NCBI RefSeq assembly: GCF_001306115.1
Contig: NZ_LGCL01000016.1
Location: 62,001 to 126,000, forward strand
Source of the DNA: Ornatilinea apprima
GTDB taxonomy: Bacteria; Chloroflexota; Anaerolineae; Anaerolineales; Anaerolineaceae
Direction of reading: 5' to 3'
DNA: 64,000 nt
In this document: in pieces, positions 16,194 through 24,279 of the stretch
Numbering within the stretch: the stretch's first letter is position 1
Layout: the number at the start of each line of letters is the position of its first letter
Program-made: the position numbers and the translations under genes
Notes under the pieces: generated by a model
Databases searched by the model: none
What the model was told of the DNA's origin: nothing
The model's input: the letters and a program-made list of their open reading frames with translations, nothing else

Positions 16194-17030
16194 ATGGCTG
16201 GTGGACCACCTGTTTTTAAACCCGAGCAAGAACGAAAACTGCTCTTTCGCGGAAAAGAAATCGCCACGGCTGATCTGCGGGATGGAAAAGGCTACGTTTC
16301 GGTGCGCTCGTTGTGTGAGGCGTTCGGTCTGGACCAACGCGCGCAGCGCCGGCGGTTATTGCGGCAGCAAGGCTACTTTGCTCCCTACACAGCCACAATC
16401 CAGATGAACACACCCGGCGGCCCGCAGCCAAACCTGTGTCTGATGGCCTCGTCCGTTCCGCTGTTTCTTACGGGGGTGGAACTGGAACGGGTGCAGGACG
16501 CTGAGACGCGGGATTTGCTGACCGCCTTTCTGGATGAAGCGCACACGGTGCTGGCCGAGCATTTTGGGATCAGCGAGCGTGGTGAACTCCAATTCCTGCG
16601 CGAGTCCGTTTCTCGCATGGTTGCGGAGCAAGAGCAGTTTGAGGATACCATCTCAAAAAAAGTAGAAGCGGAGCTGGCTGACCTGCGCCGGGCGCACGAA
16701 GAGAAGGTGCAGCAAATTCGTGAAGCCTTTAGCGATCTTCGCCAGCAGGTAACCCGCCTCGAAAAGGTGGCCGGCCCCAAAGCACGCCTGACACCTGAGG
16801 AATTGGGCCAGCTCCGCCAACTGGTAGCTTCATTGGGAACATTGCTTCAGGAGCAGGGAGTGCCTAAGCCGTATCCAGGTATTTATATGGATATCACCCG
16901 CCTGACCGGAGTGAGCCGCTCGGAAGATATTCGCCGGGAAGATTTTGCAATGGTGGTGGACTTTTTAGAGGGACAGATTCGCGGACTGACAAAAGAAAAC
17001 GCCAAACCTGCCAAAGCAAAAGATGTTTAG
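16194..17030 (+). CDS. P22 antirepressor N-terminal domain protein
   Basis: A 278-residue protein. Residues about 15-125 match the phage P22_AR_N antirepressor domain: LLFRGKEIATADLRDGKGYVSVRSLCEAFGLDQRAQRRRL, a Bro/KilA-like DNA- or protein-binding fold. A long coiled coil follows (about 130-205, heptads of Glu/Leu/Lys with EEKVQQIREAFSDLRQQVTRLEKV), then a C-terminal helical part with a short DITRLTGVSRSEDIRREDF motif. In phages such proteins disable repressors or act in replication control. Its place between a ribbon-helix-helix gene and a DnaA domain I gene suggests a regulator of this replication module. No phage structural genes are nearby. Confidence 0.8.
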   Translation: MAGGPPVFKPEQERKLLFRGKEIATADLRDGKGYVSVRSLCEAFGLDQRAQRRRLLRQQGYFAPYTATIQMNTPGGPQPNLCLMASSVPLFLTGVELERVQDAETRDLLTAFLDEAHTVLAEHFGISERGELQFLRESVSRMVAEQEQFEDTISKKVEAELADLRRAHEEKVQQIREAFSDLRQQVTRLEKVAGPKARLTPEELGQLRQLVASLGTLLQEQGVPKPYPGIYMDITRLTGVSRSEDIRREDFAMVVDFLEGQIRGLTKENAKPAKAKDV

Positions 17031-17043
17031 GGGATGCCGTTCG

Positions 17044-17065
17044 CAAAAGGCGTTACAGCCTTTTG
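17044..17065 (+). promoter_or_regulatory. Hairpin just upstream of the DnaA domain I gene
   Basis: CAAAAGGC (17044-17051) and GCCTTTTG (17058-17065) form a perfect 8-bp stem with a 6-nt loop. It ends directly before the GGAAGGTG ribosome-binding site of the next gene, so it could limit translation or attenuate transcription. Confidence 0.45.
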
Positions 17066-17079
17066 GAAGGTGAAATTAA

Positions 17080-17973
17080 ATGGAGCACATTGTCCAAAGT
17101 AAACCACCCTCGTTCAAGGTAACCGGATACCGGGATGCCTGGCAGATGGTGTTGAATCAACTGCAGATGGAGATGTCGCGAACCTTGTTTGATACCTGGG
17201 TTCAGCCGCTCCATCCGCTTGGATTCAAAGAGGGCGTGTTTACCCTGGGCGCTTTCAACCCATACGCGCGGGACTGGGTGGATAACCGCCTGCGCAGCCG
17301 GATCACACGGTTGTTGGAGGGGGTGTTTGGCGAGGCGATTGATCTGCGCGTGGTTGTATCCAATGGTTTTTCCAATCAACCGGCAGCCGAATCTGAGCAG
17401 GATGAATCCGAAGAAGAATCGGATGGCGACACAGCCATTTCAGACACGCTCCCGGAAGACATTGAACCCGGCAAGAAAACAAAAAAAGTTGCCGCCAAGC
17501 CCGCGCAGCCTTCTCCGCGCAAGGTGATGTTGCAGCGCGCCTACGGCAGCAAGCGCGCGGCCGTCATCCAGCCGGAACGGGGCATGTTTGTAACCCTGTA
17601 CTTTTTGCAGCAGTGGCAGCCGATAATCGGCCATTCGGCGGTGGCTATCATTTTGGCTTCGCGCTCGATGTGTTATTGGAATCCGCTGACCGGCGAGCTG
17701 CGCAACGAGGTGGAAACCGAGATGGCCGAGCTGGCCAAACGGGCAGCTGTCAGTGTGCGCACAGTGAAAGATGTGTTGAACCAGGAGCTGGTGAAACAAT
17801 ACTTTCTTCGCTATCGCGTGCGCCGTGTGATGACGCCCAATGGAATCCGCACAGCGGGCATTATTCTGCAAGTGCGCATGGACGATCCGCTGACCCCTGA
17901 AGACCAGCAAGAGCACGGCCTGCAGGAAGAAGAGCACTGGTATTCGGTTGAATTTGATGGGGAAGAAGACTAA
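17080..17973 (+). CDS. DnaA domain I fused to a winged-helix-like region, no AAA+
   Basis: A 297-residue protein. Residues about 13-95 match DnaA domain I closely: W..VLNQLQMEMSRTLFDTWVQPL, then GVFTLGAFNPYARDWVDNRL and FGEAIDLRVVVSN. A charged linker (about 105-150, acidic then Lys-rich) follows. Residues about 155-285 hold a helical, probably winged-helix domain with the HTH-like MAELAKRAAVSVRTVKDVLNQELVKQYFLRYRVRR. The AAA+ ATPase domain III and the DnaA-box domain IV are absent. DnaA domain I recruits the replicative helicase, so this may be a replication initiator or helicase-recruiting factor that works with the AAA+ ATPase three genes upstream. GGAAGGTG lies seven bases before the ATG. 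The stop overlaps the convergent Lon-domain gene by 4 bp. Confidence 0.8.
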   Translation: MEHIVQSKPPSFKVTGYRDAWQMVLNQLQMEMSRTLFDTWVQPLHPLGFKEGVFTLGAFNPYARDWVDNRLRSRITRLLEGVFGEAIDLRVVVSNGFSNQPAAESEQDESEEESDGDTAISDTLPEDIEPGKKTKKVAAKPAQPSPRKVMLQRAYGSKRAAVIQPERGMFVTLYFLQQWQPIIGHSAVAIILASRSMCYWNPLTGELRNEVETEMAELAKRAAVSVRTVKDVLNQELVKQYFLRYRVRRVMTPNGIRTAGIILQVRMDDPLTPEDQQEHGLQEEEHWYSVEFDGEED

Positions 17974-18659
17974 TTCAACCAGGCGGCCCGGGCGGCTTCC
18001 TGTTCGCTGATGTCTTGAAGATGGGGGTTCACCTGCAGCTCGCGGCGGTAGAGGCGGGCGATGTTGTTCACCAACACATCCATACTTTCCGAGGATAACA
18101 AATCTTGTTTCTCAATAGTGGGAAGCTGCAGGAGTGACGCGGCCATCTGCACAAATGTTTGCGGATCTTCGGGCAGTTCCAGCTCATTCAGGTCCATGCG
18201 CTCTTCGTCATTTTTGGCGTTGCGCATTAGCTCGGTAACCATGGCAAGGTAACCGCGCACGTTGTTTCTGAGCCGGGCTGCGCTGCCGGAAAAGGCCTGT
18301 TCGTCCTGAATGTCTAAAGGGAGCGGTTCTACCTGCGCGATCAGGTAGGGGTGGTCTCTGGTGATTTTCACAATGCGAAAGCGCTCGGTTCCAATGGCGG
18401 CGATATTCATTGTGCCGCCTTCGAGCGGCTCCACTTCCACAATGCGGGCGGCAGTGCCAATTTTGTAGGTTTTGGCGAGCGGCCCCAGCGATTCCATGCC
18501 ATGCTGGATGAGCACAACCCCAAAGGTCTGGTTGCTTTGCAGCACTTCGCGCATCATCAGCCGATAACGCAGTTCAAAAATATAGAGGTGCACCGGCATC
18601 GACGGGAAAAGTACCATGTGCAGGGGAAATAAGGGCAATTCGTAGGTCATTGCTCTCAT
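17970..18659 (-). CDS. Lon substrate-binding (LAN) domain protein
   Basis: A 229-residue cytoplasmic protein that consists of the N-terminal substrate domain of Lon protease alone: YELPLFPLHMVLFPSMPVHLYIFELRYRLMMREVL at the start, then GTAARIVEVEPLEGGTMNIAAIGTERFRI. The ATPase and protease domains are missing, as is normal for this stand-alone family (PF02190). The exact role is not established; such proteins may bind unfolded substrates. An alternative ATG lies three codons downstream. It ends 4 bp inside the convergent DnaA domain I gene and probably marks the edge of the replication locus. Confidence 0.9.
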   Translation of the reverse strand: MRAMTYELPLFPLHMVLFPSMPVHLYIFELRYRLMMREVLQSNQTFGVVLIQHGMESLGPLAKTYKIGTAARIVEVEPLEGGTMNIAAIGTERFRIVKITRDHPYLIAQVEPLPLDIQDEQAFSGSAARLRNNVRGYLAMVTELMRNAKNDEERMDLNELELPEDPQTFVQMAASLLQLPTIEKQDLLSSESMDVLVNNIARLYRRELQVNPHLQDISEQEAARAAWLN

Positions 18660-18706
18660 TTTAACCCTTCAGTATGGAAGGGAGTATAAGCTGTATAACT
18701 TTTGAT

Positions 18707-19942
18707 CTAGTCCCCGCTGCGGGTGTCTGCTGGTGATTGGGGTGGGAAGCGGTAGGTCAATGCCAATCCGCCTGATGCAGTCTCGCGGTAAAGTGAGGGT
18801 AAATCATGGCCGGTTTGCTTCATTACCTGCAGCACTTCATCAAAAGAAACGCGGTGCGTGCCATCGGAGTAAAGGGCGTAGCTGGCACAATCCATGGCGC
18901 GGGTGGCGGCAAAGGCATTGCGCTCAATGCAAGGGATTTGCACCAGGCCATTCACCGGGTCGCAGGTAAGGCCCAAATGGTGCTCAAGGCCCATTTCTGC
19001 CGCATATTCAATCTGGCGGATGGTACCGCCCAGAATTTGGGTGGCGGCCGCGGCGGCCATGGCGCAGGCCGAGCCAATTTCTCCCTGGCATCCGACTTCT
19101 GCGCCAGAAATGGAGGCGTTGTGTTTAATCAAATTTCCGATCAGGCCGGCGGTGGCCAGAGCGCGCAGGATCACCGCTTCACTGCAGTCCATGTGGTCTT
19201 GCACATGCTTCAGCACAGACGGCAGCACTCCGCCCGATCCGCAGGTGGGGGCCGTAACGATCAGCCCGCCGGTGGCGTTTTCTTCGGCGACTGCCAGCGC
19301 GTAAGCGGGAAGATAGCCATGTTTGAGAAAATTGGCGCCGTTGAGTTTGATTTTGCGGTAATAAACGCTGGCCTTGCGGGAAACCCCCAGCCCTCCCGGC
19401 AAGACTCCTTCAGCTTGCAGACCACGCTGAATGGACTGCTGCATGGTTTGCCAGATGAAACTCAAAAAGCCCCAAATTTCCGGGCCTTCTTGCGTTTCCA
19501 CATACTCCCAAAAAGCCTGCCCGGTTTGTGTGCACAATTTCATGATGTCGCGCATAGACCCAAGCGGATAAACCGAAGCGGCTTCTGAGGGTTTTTGCCC
19601 TTCTTCCAGAATGGCGCCCCCGCCAACGCTGTATCCCTGCCAGACGGAAATCTGCTGGCCTTGTTCATCCAGCGCTTCAAAGCGCATACCGTTGGGGTGA
19701 GCTGGCAGCAGCTCATCCGGCTTCCAGACCAACTCAACCGGGCAAGGCGCCAGCGCGCGGGTGATCGCCAAATCGGTGAGATGGCCTTTCCCGGTGGCTG
19801 CCAGGCTGCCGAAGAGGGTTACCCGAATGGAGCTGGCATGCGGCACGCGTTTATAGAAGTCCTCAGCGGCTCGCTGCGGGCCAATGGTGTGGCTGCTGGA
19901 GGGTCCGTGGCCAACGCGGAATAAAGATTGGATGCTTTCCAT
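18707..19942 (-). CDS. sdaA: L-serine ammonia-lyase, iron-sulfur dependent
   Basis: A 411-residue single-chain L-serine dehydratase, which converts L-serine to pyruvate and ammonia with a [4Fe-4S] cluster. The N-terminal domain has the family start (SIQSLFRVGHGPSSSHTIGP, then GSLAATGKGHLTD). The catalytic domain carries the cluster cysteines in APTCGSGGVLPSV, VGCQGEIGSACAMAAAA and LTCDPVNGLVQIPCIERNAF. It is somewhat shorter than the E. coli enzyme (about 454). It is 47 bp upstream of the Lon-domain gene and may share its transcript. Oxygen-sensitive clusters of this type fit an anaerobic host. Confidence 0.95.
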   Translation of the reverse strand: MESIQSLFRVGHGPSSSHTIGPQRAAEDFYKRVPHASSIRVTLFGSLAATGKGHLTDLAITRALAPCPVELVWKPDELLPAHPNGMRFEALDEQGQQISVWQGYSVGGGAILEEGQKPSEAASVYPLGSMRDIMKLCTQTGQAFWEYVETQEGPEIWGFLSFIWQTMQQSIQRGLQAEGVLPGGLGVSRKASVYYRKIKLNGANFLKHGYLPAYALAVAEENATGGLIVTAPTCGSGGVLPSVLKHVQDHMDCSEAVILRALATAGLIGNLIKHNASISGAEVGCQGEIGSACAMAAAAATQILGGTIRQIEYAAEMGLEHHLGLTCDPVNGLVQIPCIERNAFAATRAMDCASYALYSDGTHRVSFDEVLQVMKQTGHDLPSLYRETASGGLALTYRFPPQSPADTRSGD

Positions 19943-19987
19943 GAGCGGGATTTTCCTCTACACCATGATGGAAAAACAGATTCATTT

Positions 19988-21526
19988 CTACCGCTGAGTG
20001 CGGTGATAAATGAGCATGGCCTTGCTGCCGTAAATATCGGTGGGCAGGCTATCCCACAGTTGATATGCCGCATGGAACTGCGGGTCTGCCAGGAAAGTTT
20101 TTCGCCCGTACACTTCGAGGATGATAATCCAGTCGGGCTGCTCTTCAAGGATCAGGCGGGTCGGAATGGCGTAGTTGGTTACATACGACTCAGCCGGGAT
20201 GGGGTAGTAGTCCAGCGTCTGGCCGGAGTTGAGACCCACCGTATCAAGAATATAGGCATCGGTAACGAAACCAAGCATGCCCACGTCTCCGGCGGCCAGC
20301 ACTTGGCCTGGGCTTAAGAGAGGTTTGATCTGCTGGGCGGCTTTCTGGTAGAGTAACTCCAGCTCGAACCAGGCCATTTCCGGGGCGGGGCGGTCGGGTC
20401 CGTGGCTGGGATGGAGCTGCCAGGCGGAGACCAGGGAAGCAAAAGGCAGGATGACGATCAGCAGTCCCAAGACAGCCAGTTTCCAGACCGGTTGGCGCGC
20501 GCCGGCGGTGATTTTAAGCAGTTTGTTCAGCACAACCTGCAGCCCAACCAGGCAAAACAGAAAATAGGCTGGCAGGGGCGGGGTGAGATACCAGCGAAAG
20601 ATCAGTGGATTGGGAAGAGCGAAAGTGAGGAAGTAGAGCCAGGGATAAAGCAGCAGAACCAGCAGGCGCTTCTCGGCGCGCCAGGCGTTCAGCGCGCCGG
20701 CAATATATAAGGCCGGGAAGATCAGAATCCCCAGCAGTGTGCCGGTTGACCCCAGAAAATTGTACTGGTGCAGCAGGTTGGCGTAATGCTGGATGAGGCG
20801 GATCAGCGCGGCATGTTCGTCCAGGCGGTAGACGGCCAGCTTGGCTTGAATGGAATGCGGGATGGGGCTGCCAAAGAAGGTGGCAGCAAAGACCGCCCAA
20901 GCCAGGGTGGGAACAAAGAAAGCCACGATTTCCCTCAGGGTGAGTTTTTCTCCCATTCGCAGGGCGCGCACCAGGCGGTCCAAAGCCAGGGGCCCCACCA
21001 GAATGAGCGCGTCGGGGCGGGTGAGGATGGCAAAGGCGGCAAACAGGGTGGTGAGAGCCCGCTTTTGGTGGAGATAGGCGTAAACCGATGCCAGCAGCAG
21101 AAAGACATACACGCTGGTTTCCATGCCGCCGATGGCGAAAGAGACGGAAAAGGGCGCCACGGCCCAAAGAAGCCCGGCGGCGAACCCCGCTAGCTCGCAT
21201 TTCAGGCGCTTGCCAATCTGCCATAGAATCAAAGCGCTCAGGGAATCAGCAGCGGTGTTGTAGATCAGAGCCAGCCAGGGGAAAGGCGCGTTTGTGCCGC
21301 CGGTGAAGGCGGCCAGGCTAACCATGCTCAATGTGTAAAAGGGGGTGGTGGTGCCCAGGATTCTCTCGCCGGGGTTGAAAACAAAGCCCTGACCGGCCAG
21401 AATGTTGCGAGCGTAACGGAAGGTGATGTAGGCGTCATCAATCGTACGTGGGCCGGGAATAAATCGCGCCGCCAGGACGATCAGCACCAGGAGGATTGGA
21501 ATCCCGTATTTTCGCATGGAAGCCAT
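19988..21526 (-). CDS. GT-C type polytopic glycosyltransferase
   Basis: A roughly 512-residue membrane protein with about ten to twelve hydrophobic segments. The first outer loop carries the acidic signature IDDAYITFRYARNILAGQGFVFNPGERILG, typical of GT-C enzymes that use polyprenyl-phosphate sugars (ArnT/PMT/AftB-like relatives). A soluble C-terminal part with LEEQPDWIIILEVYGRKTFL follows. It should transfer a sugar from a lipid donor outside the membrane to a cell-wall or protein target; the sugar is unknown. Start choice is uncertain: the ATG at 21526 is used, while a TTG nine codons upstream is possible and neither has a good Shine-Dalgarno. Confidence 0.8.
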   Translation of the reverse strand: MASMRKYGIPILLVLIVLAARFIPGPRTIDDAYITFRYARNILAGQGFVFNPGERILGTTTPFYTLSMVSLAAFTGGTNAPFPWLALIYNTAADSLSALILWQIGKRLKCELAGFAAGLLWAVAPFSVSFAIGGMETSVYVFLLLASVYAYLHQKRALTTLFAAFAILTRPDALILVGPLALDRLVRALRMGEKLTLREIVAFFVPTLAWAVFAATFFGSPIPHSIQAKLAVYRLDEHAALIRLIQHYANLLHQYNFLGSTGTLLGILIFPALYIAGALNAWRAEKRLLVLLLYPWLYFLTFALPNPLIFRWYLTPPLPAYFLFCLVGLQVVLNKLLKITAGARQPVWKLAVLGLLIVILPFASLVSAWQLHPSHGPDRPAPEMAWFELELLYQKAAQQIKPLLSPGQVLAAGDVGMLGFVTDAYILDTVGLNSGQTLDYYPIPAESYVTNYAIPTRLILEEQPDWIIILEVYGRKTFLADPQFHAAYQLWDSLPTDIYGSKAMLIYHRTQR

Positions 21527-21562
21527 TACTTTGTTTAACCGCGTATCTTTCAATCGTGAATC

Positions 21563-22390
21563 TTATAATCGTGAGATAAGCTGAATATCCACTGCTTGCA
21601 GGCCGCGTTCCGATTCAGTCAGTTCAAATTCAAAAATCAGGTTGCGGCTGGGGAGCTGGTTGGCCGAAATGCGGTCATAGGGCAGCTCCGAGTCGTGGAA
21701 GAAGGCCGTGCCAAAGGGCGAGAGAGGATTGCGGGTATCGGTGAGCCACAGATTGTTATTGATCGTCTTCATGAAGCGCAAGAAGCCAAACGACTGCGAA
21801 GCGTGATGCCAGTAACACCAGCCGCGCGTGCGCGAGCCTACGTCTCCCCAATTTACTTGCTGGTCCTGCTCAATGGGGATCAAATTGGGAATCAAGAAGC
21901 CGGAGACGTAGAGATCGGCTTCTTCACGCAGCGCGCGCGAAACGTTGCTAAGACCGACCACTTCAACCCGGCAGCCGCGGTTCTGCAGTGCCTGAACCAG
22001 GCGTACAAAGTCGCCGTCGCCGCTGGCGATGAGAACCTTGTCGAGATGTTGAGACTGCACCATCGCGTCGACTGCCAGGTCCAGGTCCGCATCAGCTTTT
22101 CCATAGCGGTTTCCCGATTCGTCCTGATACCAGCGAATTTCTTTGACAATCACTTTGAATCCCAGGTCGCGCAGCGCAGAATGAAAACTATTGATGCCCT
22201 CTTTGTAAGCATAATCCTGCCCGGCGCGTTCTGCGTCGTAACTGACATAGGCGTTTAAGCGCAGGGGCTCTGCCATATCGCGGCAGGCGAATTCACGCAA
22301 AACGTCGTAACGCATGCGCTGGCCACCATTGCGGTACATATTGACGACATCCACATAAACACCGACTTTAGAGGAAGAGGAATTTGGCAT
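21563..22390 (-). CDS. NYN (LabA/DUF88) nuclease with cold-shock-like C-terminus
   Basis: A 275-residue protein. Residues about 5-165 form a NYN/PIN-like RNase domain with its acidic residues: VGVYVDVVNMY (first Asp), GKADADLDLAVDAM, and LIASGDGDFVRLV. The C-terminal part (about 185-272) has a cold-shock-like pattern: QSFGFLRFM, then GTAFFHDSELP, LPSRNLIFEFEL and GLQAVDIQLISR, which mirrors GFGFI, FVHxS, V.FE. and G.QA.NV of CSD proteins. The combination suggests an RNA-binding endoribonuclease or decay factor. The ATG at 22388-22390 is chosen because AGGAG lies five bases upstream; a longer reading frame to 22468 exists but lacks support. Confidence 0.8.
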   Translation of the reverse strand: MPNSSSSKVGVYVDVVNMYRNGGQRMRYDVLREFACRDMAEPLRLNAYVSYDAERAGQDYAYKEGINSFHSALRDLGFKVIVKEIRWYQDESGNRYGKADADLDLAVDAMVQSQHLDKVLIASGDGDFVRLVQALQNRGCRVEVVGLSNVSRALREEADLYVSGFLIPNLIPIEQDQQVNWGDVGSRTRGWCYWHHASQSFGFLRFMKTINNNLWLTDTRNPLSPFGTAFFHDSELPYDRISANQLPSRNLIFEFELTESERGLQAVDIQLISRL

Positions 22391-22574
22391 ATAATCTCCT
22401 GGTTCGCGTGAAAATTTTTTCTTGAAATGGATCAAATTGGATATATTTTTAAGAAAATTATAAAGCATAAATCCGCTTCGCGGATGATGGCGGCACGTGA
22501 ATCGCGATAGAATATTTCATTCGGGCTTGCGTTTGCGCGTGGCTCAGGCCGTACAGGTAGATGAGGAAGGCACG

Positions 22575-23267
22575 ATGCGATACAAATATTGGTCATTGGA
22601 CGATTGTCACCATGCCAGCGGCGTAGTGGTTGTAATTGATGTGGTGCGGGCGTTCACCTGCGCGGCCGTTGTGCTGGCTGGCGGAGCGCAACGCGATTAC
22701 CTGGTCAGCGGTGTGGAAGAAGCGCTGGCTTTGCGCCAGCGCCTGCCCAACGCGGTGGTGATGGGTGAAATCGAGGGGATTAAGGTGCCAGAGTTTGATT
22801 TTGGCAATTCGCCATCGCAATTGAGCAGAATCAATTTTCAAGGAAAAACGGTAATACAACGCACCACTTCGGGAACGCAAGGCGTGGTGCGCAGCCGCCA
22901 GGCCGAAAAGATTTTCGCGGCCAGCTTTTGTGTGGCCGGGGCAACCGCGCGCGCCATTCGCGCGCTGAAGCCCGCGGAGGTGAACTTTGTTTCCACCGGT
23001 ATCCGGGACGATGGACGGGGTGATGAAGATGTGGCGCTGGCCGATTATCTCGCGGCACTCCTATCCGATAAGCAGCCAGATCCGCGGCCGTACCTGGAAC
23101 GGGTCAAAAATTCGCTTGTAGCCGGGCTGTTTACCAATCCTGACGACCCCGACTTTCCCTCCGCTGATATTCCCCTCACCATGGATTTGGACCGCTATGA
23201 TTTTGCCATGCCGGTTACCTGGGAAGAGGGGATCGCGTTCATTGATATCCATTCCCGCCAGGGATAA
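22575..23267 (+). CDS. ComB-like 2-phosphosulfolactate phosphatase family protein
   Basis: A 230-residue protein of the ComB family. The family motifs are present: VVVVIDVVRAFTCAAVVLAGG near the start, MGEIEGIKVPEFDFGNSP and KTVIQRTTSGTQGV. In methanogens ComB dephosphorylates 2-phosphosulfolactate in coenzyme M synthesis, but bacterial homologues beside sugar kinases probably act on another phosphate ester. No other coenzyme M genes are visible. The ATG at 22575 (GGAAGG four bases upstream) is used; an upstream GTG at 22497 would add 26 residues without family similarity. It leads a cluster with two PfkB-family genes, AbrB-like and BtpA genes. Confidence 0.82.
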   Translation: MRYKYWSLDDCHHASGVVVVIDVVRAFTCAAVVLAGGAQRDYLVSGVEEALALRQRLPNAVVMGEIEGIKVPEFDFGNSPSQLSRINFQGKTVIQRTTSGTQGVVRSRQAEKIFAASFCVAGATARAIRALKPAEVNFVSTGIRDDGRGDEDVALADYLAALLSDKQPDPRPYLERVKNSLVAGLFTNPDDPDFPSADIPLTMDLDRYDFAMPVTWEEGIAFIDIHSRQG

Positions 23268-23289
23268 CGGCTGAAAGCGGGAGATATCC

Positions 23290-24279
23290 ATGATGTCAGG
23301 CGTGATGAAGCGGAGACGGACAAGCAACCAGGTGGTTTCTCTTGGCGACTTGGTGCTGGATATTCTGGTTGAAGAGGTACGACTGCCGGTAGAGGTGAAA
23401 GGCCACCAGCAAACTGGAGCCGTGCGCAGCGAGCCAGGCGGGGCGGGCAACTTTCTCATCACAGCGGCGCGCCTGGGCCTGAAAGCAACCGCGCTGGGTG
23501 TGGCAGGGGGCGATCCGTTTGGCAGGCAATTATTGGAACTGTTCCAACAAGAGGGCGTCGCCACGCAGTTGGTGGAGATTCATAAGGACGAGCGCACCTC
23601 AACCGTGTTTGTGCTGAAGGACAAAGAAGATAGCCATGCGTTTCTCGGCAGTCTGGCAGATGGCAGGCCGGTGTGCTTCTCTACCATGTGGCAAGAAGCG
23701 CTGCGAACCTGCGACGCGCTGCAGTTATGGGGTTATTCGCTGCTGGAAGAGCGCGTGCGCCCGGCCATTCCCTCCGCGCTGGCATTCGCGTGCCAATGGG
23801 GGATACCCATCTTTTTTGACCCCGGGCCGCTGGCTGCCCGCATTGAACCTGCTCTGCTTCAGCAGGTGATGCGCCAGAGCGCGGTCATCTGCCTGAACCA
23901 GGAGGAAATTTTTCCGCTGACCGGCAGTTGCGAACTTCATTCGGTAAAGCGCTTTCTCGCCGAAGGGGTGAATCTGGTTTGCGTGAAACGCGGCAACCAG
24001 GGTTGTGTCGTATTTCAGTCGGATCAAGAAGTTGAACATGCCGGTTTTCCTGTTTCTGTGGCCGATACAGCCGGGGCGGGAGACGCCTTCAATGCCGGTT
24101 TGATGTTTGCCTGGCTGCAGGGTTGGGCACCGGAGCAAGTGGCAGCTTTTGCCAACGCGGTGGGGGCCGCCAAGGCGCGCAAGCAGGGCACAGGCCGGCA
24201 AATGCCCACCCTTCAGGAAGTGCTGGCGCTGCTGGCTGAGTATCGGGTGAATGTTCCCGCGTTGGTGAACGATGATTGA
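23290..24279 (+). CDS. PfkB-family sugar kinase
   Basis: A 329-residue ribokinase-like enzyme, which should phosphorylate a sugar or nucleoside with ATP. The N-terminal substrate motif is GGAGNFLITAARLGLKA (about 50-66) and the C-terminal anion-hole motif with catalytic Asp is DTAGAGDAFNAGLMFAW (about 255-271). The substrate cannot be read from sequence. GGGAG lies before the ATG, 22 bp after the ComB-like gene, and the stop overlaps the next PfkB-like gene by 8 bp, so the two kinase-fold proteins are likely made together and could form a heterodimer. Confidence 0.92.
   Translation: MMSGVMKRRRTSNQVVSLGDLVLDILVEEVRLPVEVKGHQQTGAVRSEPGGAGNFLITAARLGLKATALGVAGGDPFGRQLLELFQQEGVATQLVEIHKDERTSTVFVLKDKEDSHAFLGSLADGRPVCFSTMWQEALRTCDALQLWGYSLLEERVRPAIPSALAFACQWGIPIFFDPGPLAARIEPALLQQVMRQSAVICLNQEEIFPLTGSCELHSVKRFLAEGVNLVCVKRGNQGCVVFQSDQEVEHAGFPVSVADTAGAGDAFNAGLMFAWLQGWAPEQVAAFANAVGAAKARKQGTGRQMPTLQEVLALLAEYRVNVPALVNDD

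Noticed and set aside
14932..17973. Prophage remnant
   Set aside because: Only the antirepressor-type protein hints at phage. No integrase, capsid, tail or lysis genes are in the window.
22391..22468. N-terminal extension of the NYN protein
   Set aside because: The extra residues are AT-rich leader translation; the AGGAG before the ATG at 22390 decides the start.
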